A stretch of DNA of 64,000 nucleotides, taken from contig NW_018385098.1 in the NCBI RefSeq assembly GCF_001417965.1, positions 369,062 to 433,061 of the forward strand, written 5' to 3'. Shown here in pieces: positions 25,201-36,400 of this stretch. Both the position numbers and the translations under genes were made by a program. Numbering within the stretch: the stretch's first letter is position 1; the number at the start of each line of letters is the position of its first letter. This DNA is from Exaiptasia diaphana (lineage: Eukaryota; Cnidaria; Anthozoa; Actiniaria; Aiptasiidae). A model generated the notes under the pieces. That model was not told the DNA's origin. It saw nothing but the letters and a program-made list of their open reading frames with translations, and did no database searches.

Positions 25201-28200
25201 TTTTTCTTTTTTTCGTGAATAAATGCCGTATACATCATCCAAAAGTTGTATACCCACCGACTAATGTGTGCCAGTATACGGGCTGCATCATCACGAAGTC
25301 GCCAGTGATCGTTGGCAGGGTTGAGAGAGATGGCAAGACTTTCAAGCAAACAGTACATTACAGCAGTTACAAGCTGAATTACCTGACAGTACAAAATGAA
25401 AAAATGAATGAATGAAAAAGTGAATAATCGAATAAATGAACAAACAAATAGGTGAACAAATGAATAAATGAATAAATAGGTGAGCTAGTAAGTCAACAAA
25501 TAAGAAAGGAATGATCGTCTTCATCATTAGGAGTCACTTGACTCCATGTTACTACTTAACAATTAGACCTCGAGGTCGAGTGGACTACGAGCTAATAGCC
25601 CATGAGGCCGAGTCCGCGAGGCCGAGTCCGAGAGTATGTTTTATTATAAACATACTAATCGGTCAAATAATGAAAACAAATTGAAATATCCTTAGAACAA
25701 TTTATAATTTATTTATTTTGATTTTCCCACGAGTGGTCTATCACAAATTAGACCATTAGTAGAGTAGCCAATCACAGCGCAGTATGAGTGATAGACCATT
25801 AGTATGTTTATACTAAAGATTGTTAACCAGGTGCATTGATTATCATGGGATATTGTGCGCCTGCATGGTAACTGATCTGTCCCATGCACGACTCATAATA
25901 TCAATTATCATATTATGTTCATAATACCAAAAGTCCTTACATATGGTTCCAGGAAGAGACTTGAATTGTCCACTATAGACCTCACCATGGCCAGGATATG
26001 ACTGAGCTGCTTAAGATCATGGCTATACGTCTTCACCTGATCATTACAAACAAGAAAAAAAAGGACCAAATTATTGAAGAGACTGTGAAGCTTCTCCTTC
26101 ACCCTTATCCCCTTCTGAGTAGCTGTGAACTCCTGGATGCACAGGCATTGCTGACCAATGTTTGACAGTTTTCCCTGTCAATTAATGTCTGGAGCTCATT
26201 CAGTTTTGAGGAAAAAGTCTTAAAATCTTATTGGTGGAGTTAATTTGGATAATAGGAGCAAAAAATGGAGGTTTACATTCTCCTTCACAGTGTACCCTTT
26301 TATTGGGCTTCCTGTCCCTGGCTGTGAAGGAGACCACTTCTGTGGGAGCTTACATATTTACAAAAATTTAAGGGCCATGTTCCAACACTGCATCCATTTC
26401 TAGCTTTTTGTTTAGTTTGAAAATAAAAATATATTTTAGTTTGAGCAACAACCTCTTTATAAATCTCTTTACACTTTTGCTCTATGAATGAAAACATTTT
26501 AAGATTTGACTTAAAACTATGCAAATGGGTTCTGATAAATTGAACACTGGTGAACCATGGCCTTTTAGATGAATTGCAATATAATTAGTAGACTCTTAAG
26601 AATCAATCTTACCCCTACTGATATAAAGTTTATGAAGTAAGCAAGAAGCGTTGATATTTTGGGGTTTGTTCTTAAGTCTTCCAAGCTGACCTAAAATAAA
26701 ATGCATACACATTTGTCAATTTTGAGTGTATTTAAAGTATTTTAAATTGAGCAGTAATGACTTACCTTTCTACATTTTTCATTATCTCCAAGAATAGCCT
26801 TAGTAATATGTTCATAGTATCTATGGCAAGCCTAAATGTTAATCGTAGCAAAATGTATTCAGTCACTATGTACAAAAGCACTAATCCAAGACACAGGAAG
26901 CCCAAGCATTTTGTTTCAACAACAAGCAATAAAGCAGGTCTAATGAGGTGTATCCACATTAATGCCTCACCTCCAGTAATTAAAATGTACTTTATTAAAA
27001 AGTAAACACAAAGAAACAAATGTTTCCTTACCTCAGACAGTGTCTTTTGCTGTGGAGCATTCTCACTGTTTACTGATTGCTTTCCTGTTTATATAATGTA
27101 CATAAAATTAATATCTGTCTCCTTGCAAATGAATGCAACTGCCAATGAAATACTTTCATGAAGATGCCACACAGTCATAACTTGCATTTTTTGTTAACAT
27201 GTAATCACTGCCTTGCATCACAATATTAATCATTTAATGTTAAGTTTATGGCCCATGTGGAGAGAGAATAGACCTTTAAAAATCCACCACTTCCTAGGTT
27301 TTTCATCATTTCTCCCTCATCCCTTGTATATTTATGGGTCATTTCTCCTCCATTGGTGTCTCTTGCTCTCCCACACCCTCTATTATATTGTGATTTAATA
27401 TCCTAGAGTTTTTAGAGGGATTTCTTCCTTCTTCTTGTCAATGTTCTTTCACCCTCAATGTGCATCCAATAACCTTTGCATGATTTTTTCACATAAAAAA
27501 ATTTGCAATCTTTGATTTTGAACCAATCAGAAAACAAGGTTCTTGGATTTACAGAGGCCTTTAATATTGTTAAATAGATTGTATTCTCGATTAAACACTG
27601 CTTCTTCTACGTTTGTATATGTTTAATTTCCTACGTACAGAGAAATCTTGGATTGTATTCTATTATACCTTGAGATGTTCCTTGGTTTGCAGGTTGAGGT
27701 ATCCCTTCAATACACAGCCATTGTGCTATATACAATAATAATAATAATTATAATTATACAATAATTACAATATACTAATCATCAGCCATGTTATATGAAG
27801 ATAGCAAAGAATTCCATGATAAAATTTAATTTAATTTAATTATAATTGCAGCCTCAGATACATCAACCTACTGACTTTTGACTTTTTTTTGACCCATGAT
27901 GCACACTTAGGGAGTAAGCTTATGATAAACTAGACGCTCTTGGAGCGTGAAGTCGGACTAGCTATTTTTGAATGTATATCATATCATGGCGTAGAATATT
28001 ATATTTTTTACTAGTGAAAGCAAGAATGCGTGACCGTTTATTCACAGCCAATTCTTCGTTTTCATGTGACGTCATCGTAAAACCAAAACCAGAAATAAAC
28101 ATCTTATAATAATAATTTCAAAATATGTTTTAGAAACTATTGAGATGACTACCATGAAAAAGTTTGAAGTCATTTCGTTATTTTGTGCTCAAGTTATAAG

Positions 28201-31200
28201 NGCCCAAAGTCTGTCACGCAAGACTGTCACGCGTTTCGTATTAGCGACGAAACTCAAAACTAATTCACCTAAGATGGAAGATTTTACCTTAGGCATGTTC
28301 AGAGTATTTATTTTTAGTATATTTCAGTAAAAGATATTGAAATATGTCGAAAAATCCATCATAATTACTCGTGACCAGGGCCTTGGCCGGGTCACGAGTC
28401 ATAAAATGCAACGCGTATAGTTTTTTTTTTCCAAGTCAGAAGTTTGCCTTCGGGTCTCCCGATCGCCCTCCGATCTATCACGAAATATCACATTACGAAC
28501 TCGGCTGTAAACAATCGTGTAATAGAACAGTTAACTGCCCGGGAGCTGTAGCTTTTATAGTAATTCTTTGATATTCGAGGCCTTTTGTTATTCCAAGACA
28601 TTCATCTGTGTCGAAGCATATATTATGACATTGGTTTAGGTCATCAAGGTTGGTGTATCGAGCCAAATAGTGCATTTTCCTTGGTGAGATGTAAACCGAT
28701 CGTAGGCTGAGTGAAGCCGCAACGTGGCTGTTTGATTCCGAGTTGCATAGCCTAAATTTTCAATTTGATGAGCAATTCTGTCTCCTGTCTCTTCAGGATT
28801 AAAGAAAACAATGCTATTCACGGGGTAGTATTCCTAGATGAGTATTGAAGCGATTATGGTTTTATAGAGAGCGGATAACCATCTTGTTGAGATCGTTAGC
28901 ACGGCGCGAACTATCACCGACACTTCGAAAATTGTCTGATTTTCAGGATATTGTGGTTTAATACCTAACCTTTAAATTACTACAATAAGAATACGTCTAT
29001 CCATATTTTTACTCTGTTTGACATGAAAGATTTTCGGATTGAACGATTTCAGTCACGTCTGCATTCCTTACGTGATGTTTACCGTGTAGATTTGTCATCT
29101 AGTTCCTTCAAAGCTGCTAAATATAGGCGAAGTGAAAAGTTTTAAATGAGCTCAATTTGGAAAAGGACTGAATAAGCTAGCACTTTTCAACACCTTTAGG
29201 TCACGAGTACACCCTGCTGGCAGGGTCTAGTTATTAGTCTTTGAAGTTTCGGACATTTTGCTGGTGGTATCGACATATCGGTCATCTCGCCTAGAACGCT
29301 TTCGGCATACATTGATTGTCAATAATTCCGAAACGAAAGGCTCTATAACGTTGAAACTTTACCTACCAGTTTATGTGGTTTTAACAGCTTTACAATATTA
29401 TAAAGGTTATATTTTATTACGATGCGAATTTAAGTTCTTGAAAATAATAATCCCTTATATGAAATAAAAGAATACGATATTCTTTTCGACTGCTCTCTGC
29501 AACGACTTCAAAACGATAGAAATCTAAATTTTGACCTAAAAGGTCATGTAGTTAATACTTAGAGACTAGATGTCTGTAAGTGATATCATATCTAATACGT
29601 TTTTAATTCAAATTGTTGACCTCTCAGGCAAAGAAAATAAAAACTTTACAAGGAAAAAGATGCCTATAAAATNATTAAATTCGCCTTTCTATTTTTGATA
29701 AACAAAGTTTCTTCTTGTTCTAATTTGAAATCTTTGCCCCCACAAGACTATCTAACACTAGACAGGATATTGATTCAGTCTTGCAAGCATACAACTCGAA
29801 ACTCTATGCGATCTGCACATGCGCGTACTTCTAATGCCTAGACAGATGCATTCCGATGAGATCACAGATACCACATTTGTAAACGAATTGTTTTTTTGTC
29901 ATATAAAANCCAAGTAGCATATAACATTTACTAACGATATTCGTACATCAATACGCTTGAGCTTCCGGTCATGTAATAACACTGCTAACCCAATAGTTAA
30001 TTATTAAATTCTTAACTTCCGGTGGTCCAAACGCGACATAATACATACCATAACAAAAGGTAAAACTAAAGTCGGACCGCCTTCGGCTAGTCCGACTAAA
30101 AAATCAAAATGGTCTAGGTTGATGTATCTGAGTCTGCAATTAAATCCAAACTACAAACATCTTTTCAAGATAATTATATATTATTTTTAGTTCCTTTTAT
30201 TAATCCATTCAACAAGCAACAGTATCTTTGTTTTAGTATTATTATGTTTTTTTATCTTTGTTTTACACCAACCGTATAACATCTACAATTTATAATGATA
30301 AATATATATTAAATAGATTGCCTTACCTTTTACAGTAGTTTTGCCAGGATCAGTAGGGACAACAGTACCAAGAGCAAGCTCCCTCACAGAGACATCCTTC
30401 TCTTCTACAAAAAAGATCTCTGTTTCTTTGACGGTTGTGTTACGGAATGGCATCTCCTCACTTGATCCATATCCATAAATTGGCTAAAAAACAAACAATT
30501 TCTTTATAGCTTTGTCAGGAATTTCATTAGAAGCTGGTAACAAGTGAAAATGTGCATCTATTTTGGCCTTTGGGCTGGCTACTTTTGCCAAATTACAGTT
30601 GAAATGCTTGTATTTCCTTAAATGGTTACTTACTTGTACAGCCACCTAGTGCTCTGCATATGTACATGTAACTATTAATTGCAATAAAACACTGTCCTGG
30701 CCAGATGTGAAAGAGAAAACAATGCAAGAATACTACTGCACTAGAGTCAGAGGGGCACAAAAGATGGAGAGAGCCAAAAAACACCTGGCACAGAACAGTG
30801 GCAACAGAATTGAACAGAATTGGAAGGTTGGATCCCAGGGGGCCTTGACAAGTTCACCGACTAGCCAAACTAACCACTCTTTCAGGTTCAAAAATAATGA
30901 AATGAAAATTATAATGAAATGAGATGAGAGAAATTATCCTATAAGCAAATACTTTAAAATCAAAATGAGAAGTATTTTGAAAAACAGCTGAAGTAGCTTT
31001 CTTCTGAAAAAAATCTAATCTTCTGAAGCTATTCATCTAACCTTTCAATAATTTTTCTTTGGCTAGTCTATGGAACTCAATAACTGAGTGGGATACAATA
31101 TCATCAAAAGAAAGGCCCACTTATAGGACTGTATGAGATACAATGTGCACTCCTACTGGCTGATGTGTGCATGTCATTTATAATTCTAATGTTGTACACA

Positions 31201-31808
31201 CACCTCAATACTGCAAATCTGCAATGCCCTGTTCAAATCATCTGTTGTCAATCTTCTTCTTTTGGCATGTTTCATGTATTGTGATGCCGTCTTTGAAAAT
31301 ACAAAGTATCAGAGAAATATCAGAAACACTGCATAAATCTATAATAATATTCAAAGAGGATATTTATGTTTCAGTGGATGGGTGGGAAGTGAAATACTTC
31401 CCATTCAAGTTTTCAAATTAACGTTTGCCTAATAAAAGTTGATAAAATCACGCGCCAAACTTGTCAATTGACTTGCCAAATCTAAGAGCTTCTTCACGTG
31501 CCAAATTTTGTGGTAAGTCAAAACTCCAAACTTGTTTGTTATGAAACGAAAGTCAATAGAAATGACGTCAAGCTTACTGAAAAGTGTGTATACTAGTTTT
31601 CTGAAATACAGTGAAAACGCTATTCATTAATCGCTACAAAATTTATTCGTACCTGAATGACATGCCGAATCCTGAAGGTCGCATCTTCGGCCAGTGACTT
31701 GCTCAAAGAATTTGGAAGTCCAACTACGCCAATTGTCTCAGCAAACAGGTTGATGCTGTCGGGTGAGAGGAGAGTAAATCGTGTTTCCTCTTGAGCTTTT
31801 GTTGTCAT
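22201..31808 (-). CDS. TAF6L: TAF6L, TAF6-like SAGA/PCAF complex subunit, 11 coding exons
   Basis: Exons (minus): 31808-31653, 31290-31204, 30483-30327, 27084-27032, 26831-26766, 26690-26613, 26036-25941, 25382-25258, 24978-24846, 23653-23525 and 22998-22201 (stop). All junctions are GT/AG and keep frame, giving about 625 residues, close to human TAF6L. Residues 1-85 form the histone fold (LLSPDSINLFAETIGVV, then YMKHAKRRRLTTDDLNRALQ). The middle is the HEAT-repeat domain: SHDLKQLSHILAMVRSIV, SLNPANDHWRLRDDAARILA, CSHYGAVVGLAELGPE, AYQVYGALL. The last exon has YQRLYSLFGDSL, a basic Ser/Arg-rich stretch and a terminal YDYHLGVTL, each with a counterpart in vertebrate TAF6L. PxxDHW and the HYGAVVGL form favour TAF6L over TAF6. 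In other animals TAF6L is a SAGA coactivator subunit in the nucleus. Introns hold many repeats. The acceptor of exon 10 (CTTTCAAAG) is unusually weak in pyrimidines. Confidence 0.93.
23290..23440. repeat. Repeat related to 59330-59790, without the SINE
   Basis: AATGGTGGAAACTAGC, TAAACTAGTGTG, TGTAAAAAGA and GGTGAAACAACTT occur here in the same order as at 59331-59660, but the roughly 220 bases holding the tRNA-like segment are missing. It lies in TAF6L intron 10, next to exon 10. Confidence 0.75.
23754..24102. repeat. Long inverted repeat in TAF6L intron 9
   Basis: Arms of about 115 bases, starting CAATACTCCAGTTTCGA at the left and ending TCGAAACTGGAGTATTG at the right, are about 80-85 percent alike by eye and separated by about 115 bases. 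The left arm starts about 100 bp upstream of TAF6L exon 10. Likely a foldback DNA element. Confidence 0.85.
24127..24186. repeat. Tandem repeat, 15-base unit
   Basis: Four successive units of TAACATAASTGTGTG type with single-base differences lie in TAF6L intron 9. Confidence 0.85.
24505..24770. mobile_element. Composite MITE: palindromic head plus body
   Basis: Head 24505-24585 begins AACAATTAGACCTCGAGG and ends GAGGTCTAATTGTT. Body 24586-24770 begins TTTAGTATAAACATACTAAT and ends with its inverse (one mismatch). It lies in TAF6L intron 9. The same composite occurs at 25558-25817 in the same orientation. Confidence 0.9.
25394..25505. repeat. Degenerate (GAAT)n simple repeat
   Basis: Imperfect repetition of AATGAATGAA and AATAAATG units, with GAAC and GAAA variants, in TAF6L intron 7 directly upstream of exon 8. 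Confidence 0.8.
25558..25817. mobile_element. Composite MITE: palindromic head plus body, second intronic copy
   Basis: Same structure as 24505-24770, in TAF6L intron 7. The head is altered at its right side (the closing GAGGTCTAATTG is replaced by GAGAGTATG), while the body terminal repeats are preserved. Confidence 0.9.
27845..30140. mobile_element. 2.3-kb element with terminal inverted repeats in TAF6L intron 3
   Basis: ATTGCAGCCTCAGATACATC at 27845 onward recurs inverted at the right edge (GATGTATCTGAGTCTGCAAT ending 30140), about 28 bases with one mismatch. Just inside each end are hairpins with AGTCGGACTAG blocks. The interior is GC-richer than its surroundings but has only short open frames (for example 28493-28675 and 28636-28821, minus) without a recognisable transposase. 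It therefore looks like a non-autonomous or decayed DNA transposon. Target duplication is ambiguous. Confidence 0.75.
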
Positions 31809-33498
31809 CGTCTTTAAAGCATCTGAACTATGACAGACTTTTCAAACAACTTTGAATCAATCTGATTTATCCGCCATGTTGGACGAAAGTGATAGTGGGA
31901 AACTGGAACGAGGTATCTTCAATCCACAGGGAGCCCAAGCTGAACGGTGTCTCTATTTTCATCTTTGACGCTTATTTTGATATTTTGTGTCTTCCCGGGT
32001 GTTCCTTCTTCAAATATCTTGAGATGATGTCTCGTTTTAGGTCTATTTTTCATGTTAATATCATAATTCAATTGAGAATTCTGCTTCCACCAAATGTATG
32101 CTTTTGAGCATCTATATTTAAAAAAGAAAAAAAAGAAAGAAAAAAGGAAATGGAAAAGAAAATGAAAACAATAGCAGCAAAAACAGGACAGCTATTCGAG
32201 GCAAAATACTTCTGCTTCCTCATAAGAAAAATATCAATCTAAGAGGGGTAGGGAGGGGCAGTTCTGGCTCTACACTGATCAACAAGATTGCTGGCTCGGG
32301 TTAGAAGGTGACAAGAGCAAAGTCCAGTCACAACAAATCGAACGTGGAAGAATAGAAGGTGTTTTTGCCAGCTGTAAACCGTGAATTGTGTTTGTCGGGA
32401 ACTGAAGTTGCAGGGCAGAAAGCTTCATCTGGTAAGCAATTCTTTTTTAGCATTTTACAAGCTAAAACTTCAATGCGTGCAAGTGTTATTGTTTTTGTTG
32501 AATACATTATCGCGGAAGCATGACTTCCATCATGTCTTCATTTCAACTTCAATANTTTAGCAAATGTGGAAAATCTTTCAATTTGACTTAATGTTGATGG
32601 TTTTGAACTGCTGATGTTTGTTAAAGAAGGTATTTAAGGTCTTTTTTTTTTAGGTGTAAAGGTTCATAATATATTGCTTGTCCTTCAGACCACGTGAATT
32701 ATCGAAAATACGTGGCAGAGAGCGCGAACAAAGCTTAATATTGTACAACGTACGAAAGTGAACAAACTGAAGTTTGAAAATATTCTATTGTTTTTGTATT
32801 TTTGTCATCTTAAGGAAGTAATTCCTTTCATGATATGTCAGTTTTACGATCAAAAGCGTGATAAGTTTAACTTGTTATTCGTTGACTTCAAAGCTTTTCA
32901 GTGATGTATCAAGCTGAAGTTTTTTTTCGTTGGCAAGACTGAATAATAATTATATAAGCGTGACTCTTTTGTTTTAAGAAAGTGTTGGCATTTTCACTGT
33001 CATATTTTTCAGATACAAGAAAAACTGAAAGCGGTTAAATATTTAATGTGCATTGAGTTAACAGTTGTTGCGTTGTATGAATGTGATCGAGTGAAACTGT
33101 CTGCTGCTTTATAAACACTGAACAAGATTAGGCCCGCAAGATTATATTATATCTGTGTAAACAAGTTGTTTAGAAATCTTAACGATAAAATTTAATGAAA
33201 TTTGTCAAAATTAAATAAGACCTGTGAACTGAAGGGTGACAACTTAACACCATTAATCATTCATAGCCCATAGTATGATAACTTAACTGTAAATTCAAGA
33301 TTGGTTTAACAAATTTGTTTTTTTTGCTTTTTGACTTTTAAAGGTTGGTTTTGGGAAAAGTTTCAATAAATATTGATACATTTTTGCACAGAATGCTTCC
33401 TGTATCTTGACATCTTTGGTCACTCTCAAAGAGCATTCTGCTAAAATATGAATAATACTTTGCAGGTCCAAGTGCTTTGTAACTGACACCTGTCCAAG
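31809..33498. promoter_or_regulatory. Divergent TAF6L / pyruvate carboxylase promoter region
   Basis: TAF6L (minus) and PC (plus) diverge from this 1.7-kb stretch. TCCGCCATGTTGG at 31870 onward is YY1-like and lies about 60 bp upstream of the TAF6L ATG; ACAGGGAGCCC, a one-mismatch form of the recurrent motif, lies at about 31927. A likely untranslated PC exon ends at 32431 (CATCTG|GTAAGC) and the untranslated part of the next begins at 33466 after TTTGCAG; both are inferred from splice signals only. A purine-rich tract lies at 32118-32170. Confidence 0.55.
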
Positions 33499-36400
33499 AT
33501 GCTAAGATTAAGCTCTATCCAGTTGAAGCGCATTTCTCAGCAGCAATTTTCCCGCACTGCAGGCATACAGACAACATGCCGTTACATCCATGCTGGTGCA
33601 ACATTGCATCAAGACTCAAAGCGAGAACCAAGAAAACAGAAAATCAAAAAGTTGATGGTCGCAAATCGAGGAGAGATTGCAATTAGGGTGTTTCGTGCTG
33701 CAACCGAAGCTGGTATCCGAACTGTTGCAATCTACTCTGAGCAGGATGCCAATCACATGCATAGGCAGAAGGCTGATGAGGCATATTTGGTTGGCAAAGG
33801 TATGCCACCTGTAGCTGCATATTTGAACATTCCCGAGATTATTAGAATTGCAAAGGTGAGATTTTGATTTATTTGTTTTGGCTTGTTCAGAATTACTCTG
33901 TCTTATGGACAAAAAGCTAACAAACGGAAAGTGGGAGAGGGAAGGTCAGGAAATTGATCATTTTCATTTACTAGGAAAAAGAGGTTGATGCTATTCATCC
34001 AGGCTATGGCTTCCTGTCTGAGCGAGCAGACTTTGCCCGTGCCTGTACAAAGAATGGAGTTATATTCATTGGGCCGTCTCCAAGAGTCGTGCAGATGATG
34101 GGTGACAAAGTAGAAGCAAGAAAAGTTGCCACAAAAGCTGGAGTTCCTGTGGTGCCTGGAACAGAAAATCCCATCAAAACAGCCGAAGAAGCCAAAGCAT
34201 TCTGTGAGGAACATGGGCTACCTGTCATCACCAAAGCAGCATATGGTGGAGGAGGGCGTGGTATGAGGGTTATATGGAATATGGATGAAGTAGAGGAATT
34301 TTTTCATCTTGCCAGTAATGAGGCTTATGCTGCTTTTGGTGATGGATCTATGTTTATAGAGAAGTTTGTAGGTAAGTAGCCTCCTCTGTTTAATTCTGAA
34401 AACAATGAATTTCTTGAAAACTTGAAAGCAACATGCCTTCAAAGGAGGGTAATGAGTGTTTTTGTTTAATGTGGAAGGATTTTGCAATCAACTGCTTCCA
34501 CAATGAATCACCAGTGCACTGTATAAGATCTAGAGTAATTCACTGGTCTTAATATTCCAGAATAGGCAGATCTATATCCTCATTCTTAGAATAGAAAACA
34601 TTGGAATTACAAAACATTCAAGCCCTCTTGAACTGCAATTTTGAGAATAGTCAACGCAATTGTCCTAAAGAAAAACAGCAAGGAGGAAAATTTTTTTGCC
34701 TCTCCATTTCCCCAGGCCTGCTACTGCTCAGGCTACATAATTTCAAAATCTGTTTATTTCCTTCACAGAGAAACCAAGACATATTGAAGTCCAGGTTATA
34801 GGAGACGCACACGGAGATGTAGTACACCTTTATGAGCGTGACTGCTCTGTTCAGCGACGTCACCAGAAAATAGTAGAAATAGCACCAGCACCTCTTATTA
34901 GTCCAGAACTTAGACAGACTTTGGCTGAAGATGCCATACGACTATGTAAAGAAGTCGGTTATGAAAATGCTGGTACTGTAGAGTTTTTGATTGACCAGGA
35001 AGGTAACCATTTTTTCATTGAAGTCAATGCAAGACTCCAGGTAGAACATACAGTCACCGAGGAGATTACAGGGTGGGTATTAGTAGCTTGTAAAGAGTCA
35101 GTGGTGGTTGATAATACTTGATTGTGAAACTATCATCAAGTATGAATTAACCAGAAATGCCTTTTTCTATAACAAAGAAGTGACAGGAAACATTATTACT
35201 CCTGTTGCACTTTTGTGGAAATCGTGTTTGTTCTTGGTTCAAAATTATTTGAGCCTTGCAAAGAAACGTTTTGGAATGTTTTTTTGTTTTTTTTAATTTT
35301 AACATTGATTATTTCTTTTGAAAAATTTCTTGTTTTCAGCATTGACTTGGTAAGAGCTCAGATTGGTGTCGCTGAGGGAAAAAGTTTAAATGATCTAGGG
35401 CTGGTCCAAGATAATATACGAGTAACGGGTTCAGCTATACAAGCAAGAGTGACGACTGAAGACCCAGCAATGAACTTTACACCCGATACAGGAAGAATTG
35501 AGGTGGGTATAGTACTGTAAACAGTGAGTAGATTTTGCATTTTCAACTTTCAGATCTGAATTGTAAATGTGGTGGTTGTAGTCGTTTTCATTTGTTAACT
35601 GCTTGCATTTTTGCCAAGAATACACAATAATTGATTTTTGCGGAGGTAGACTGCACAGCCAGGCGTTCCTAGCCGCTTCGAGAGAGTTTGGGCCAGAGAA
35701 GCCCAGAATAAAAAACTTTTAAACCTTAAACCCTTAAACCCTTCTTGGGAGTGGCTAGGCATGGCTGGCTATGCAGGCTATGTGTGGAAAAGTCTGCATT
35801 CTCAAAATGATTTTTTCTAGAAAATGACATCGCTGATTGGCGTTCAATAAAAGCTCTTGCGCAATGACATTGTGCACTATAAAAATTATTGGACGGTGCC
35901 TGACGTCAAATATGAAAAATTGCACGGTGACGTCAAAATGTAGAATATTAAATGATACCTATTTATAGCCAATCATAACTGAGCATTATTGTATACGATT
36001 GTTGTAGGTGTTTAGGAGTGGTGAAGGCATGGGTATTCGTCTAGATGGCGCGTCAGCATTTGCCGGTGCCATCATTTCCCCTCATTACGACTCTCTTTTG
36101 ACCAAAGTGATCAGTCATGGCACGGACCACAAGGAAGCTGCTCAAAAACTGTACAGAGCGCTTACCGAGTTTAGGATTCGAGGGGTCAAGGTACGGTATA
36201 GTATGTAGGCTTTTGTGATAAAATGACGGAATTTTATTAATGTCTTGAAGAGTGCAAACGCTTTAAGGGTGGAATAATTAGCACTGCGCAGTGGCACTTA
36301 ATCATGCACATGCATTCTTGTCTATCAACGCTATCATAGTAGATATAGTTGCATCGCGACTTCGGAGTTTGTTTGGAATTAAGTGAACTTAGTTTAAACA

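Noticed and set aside
28493-28821. Cys-containing frames reminiscent of a PAN/apple-type domain
   Set aside because: The similarity is too faint and the frames are short and interrupted; kept only as a question about captured sequence in the element.
33960-34015. CTTCCTGTC in PC exon 2 as another copy of the recurrent motif
   Set aside because: It lacks the GGG start and is coding (GYGFLSE), fully explained by the protein.
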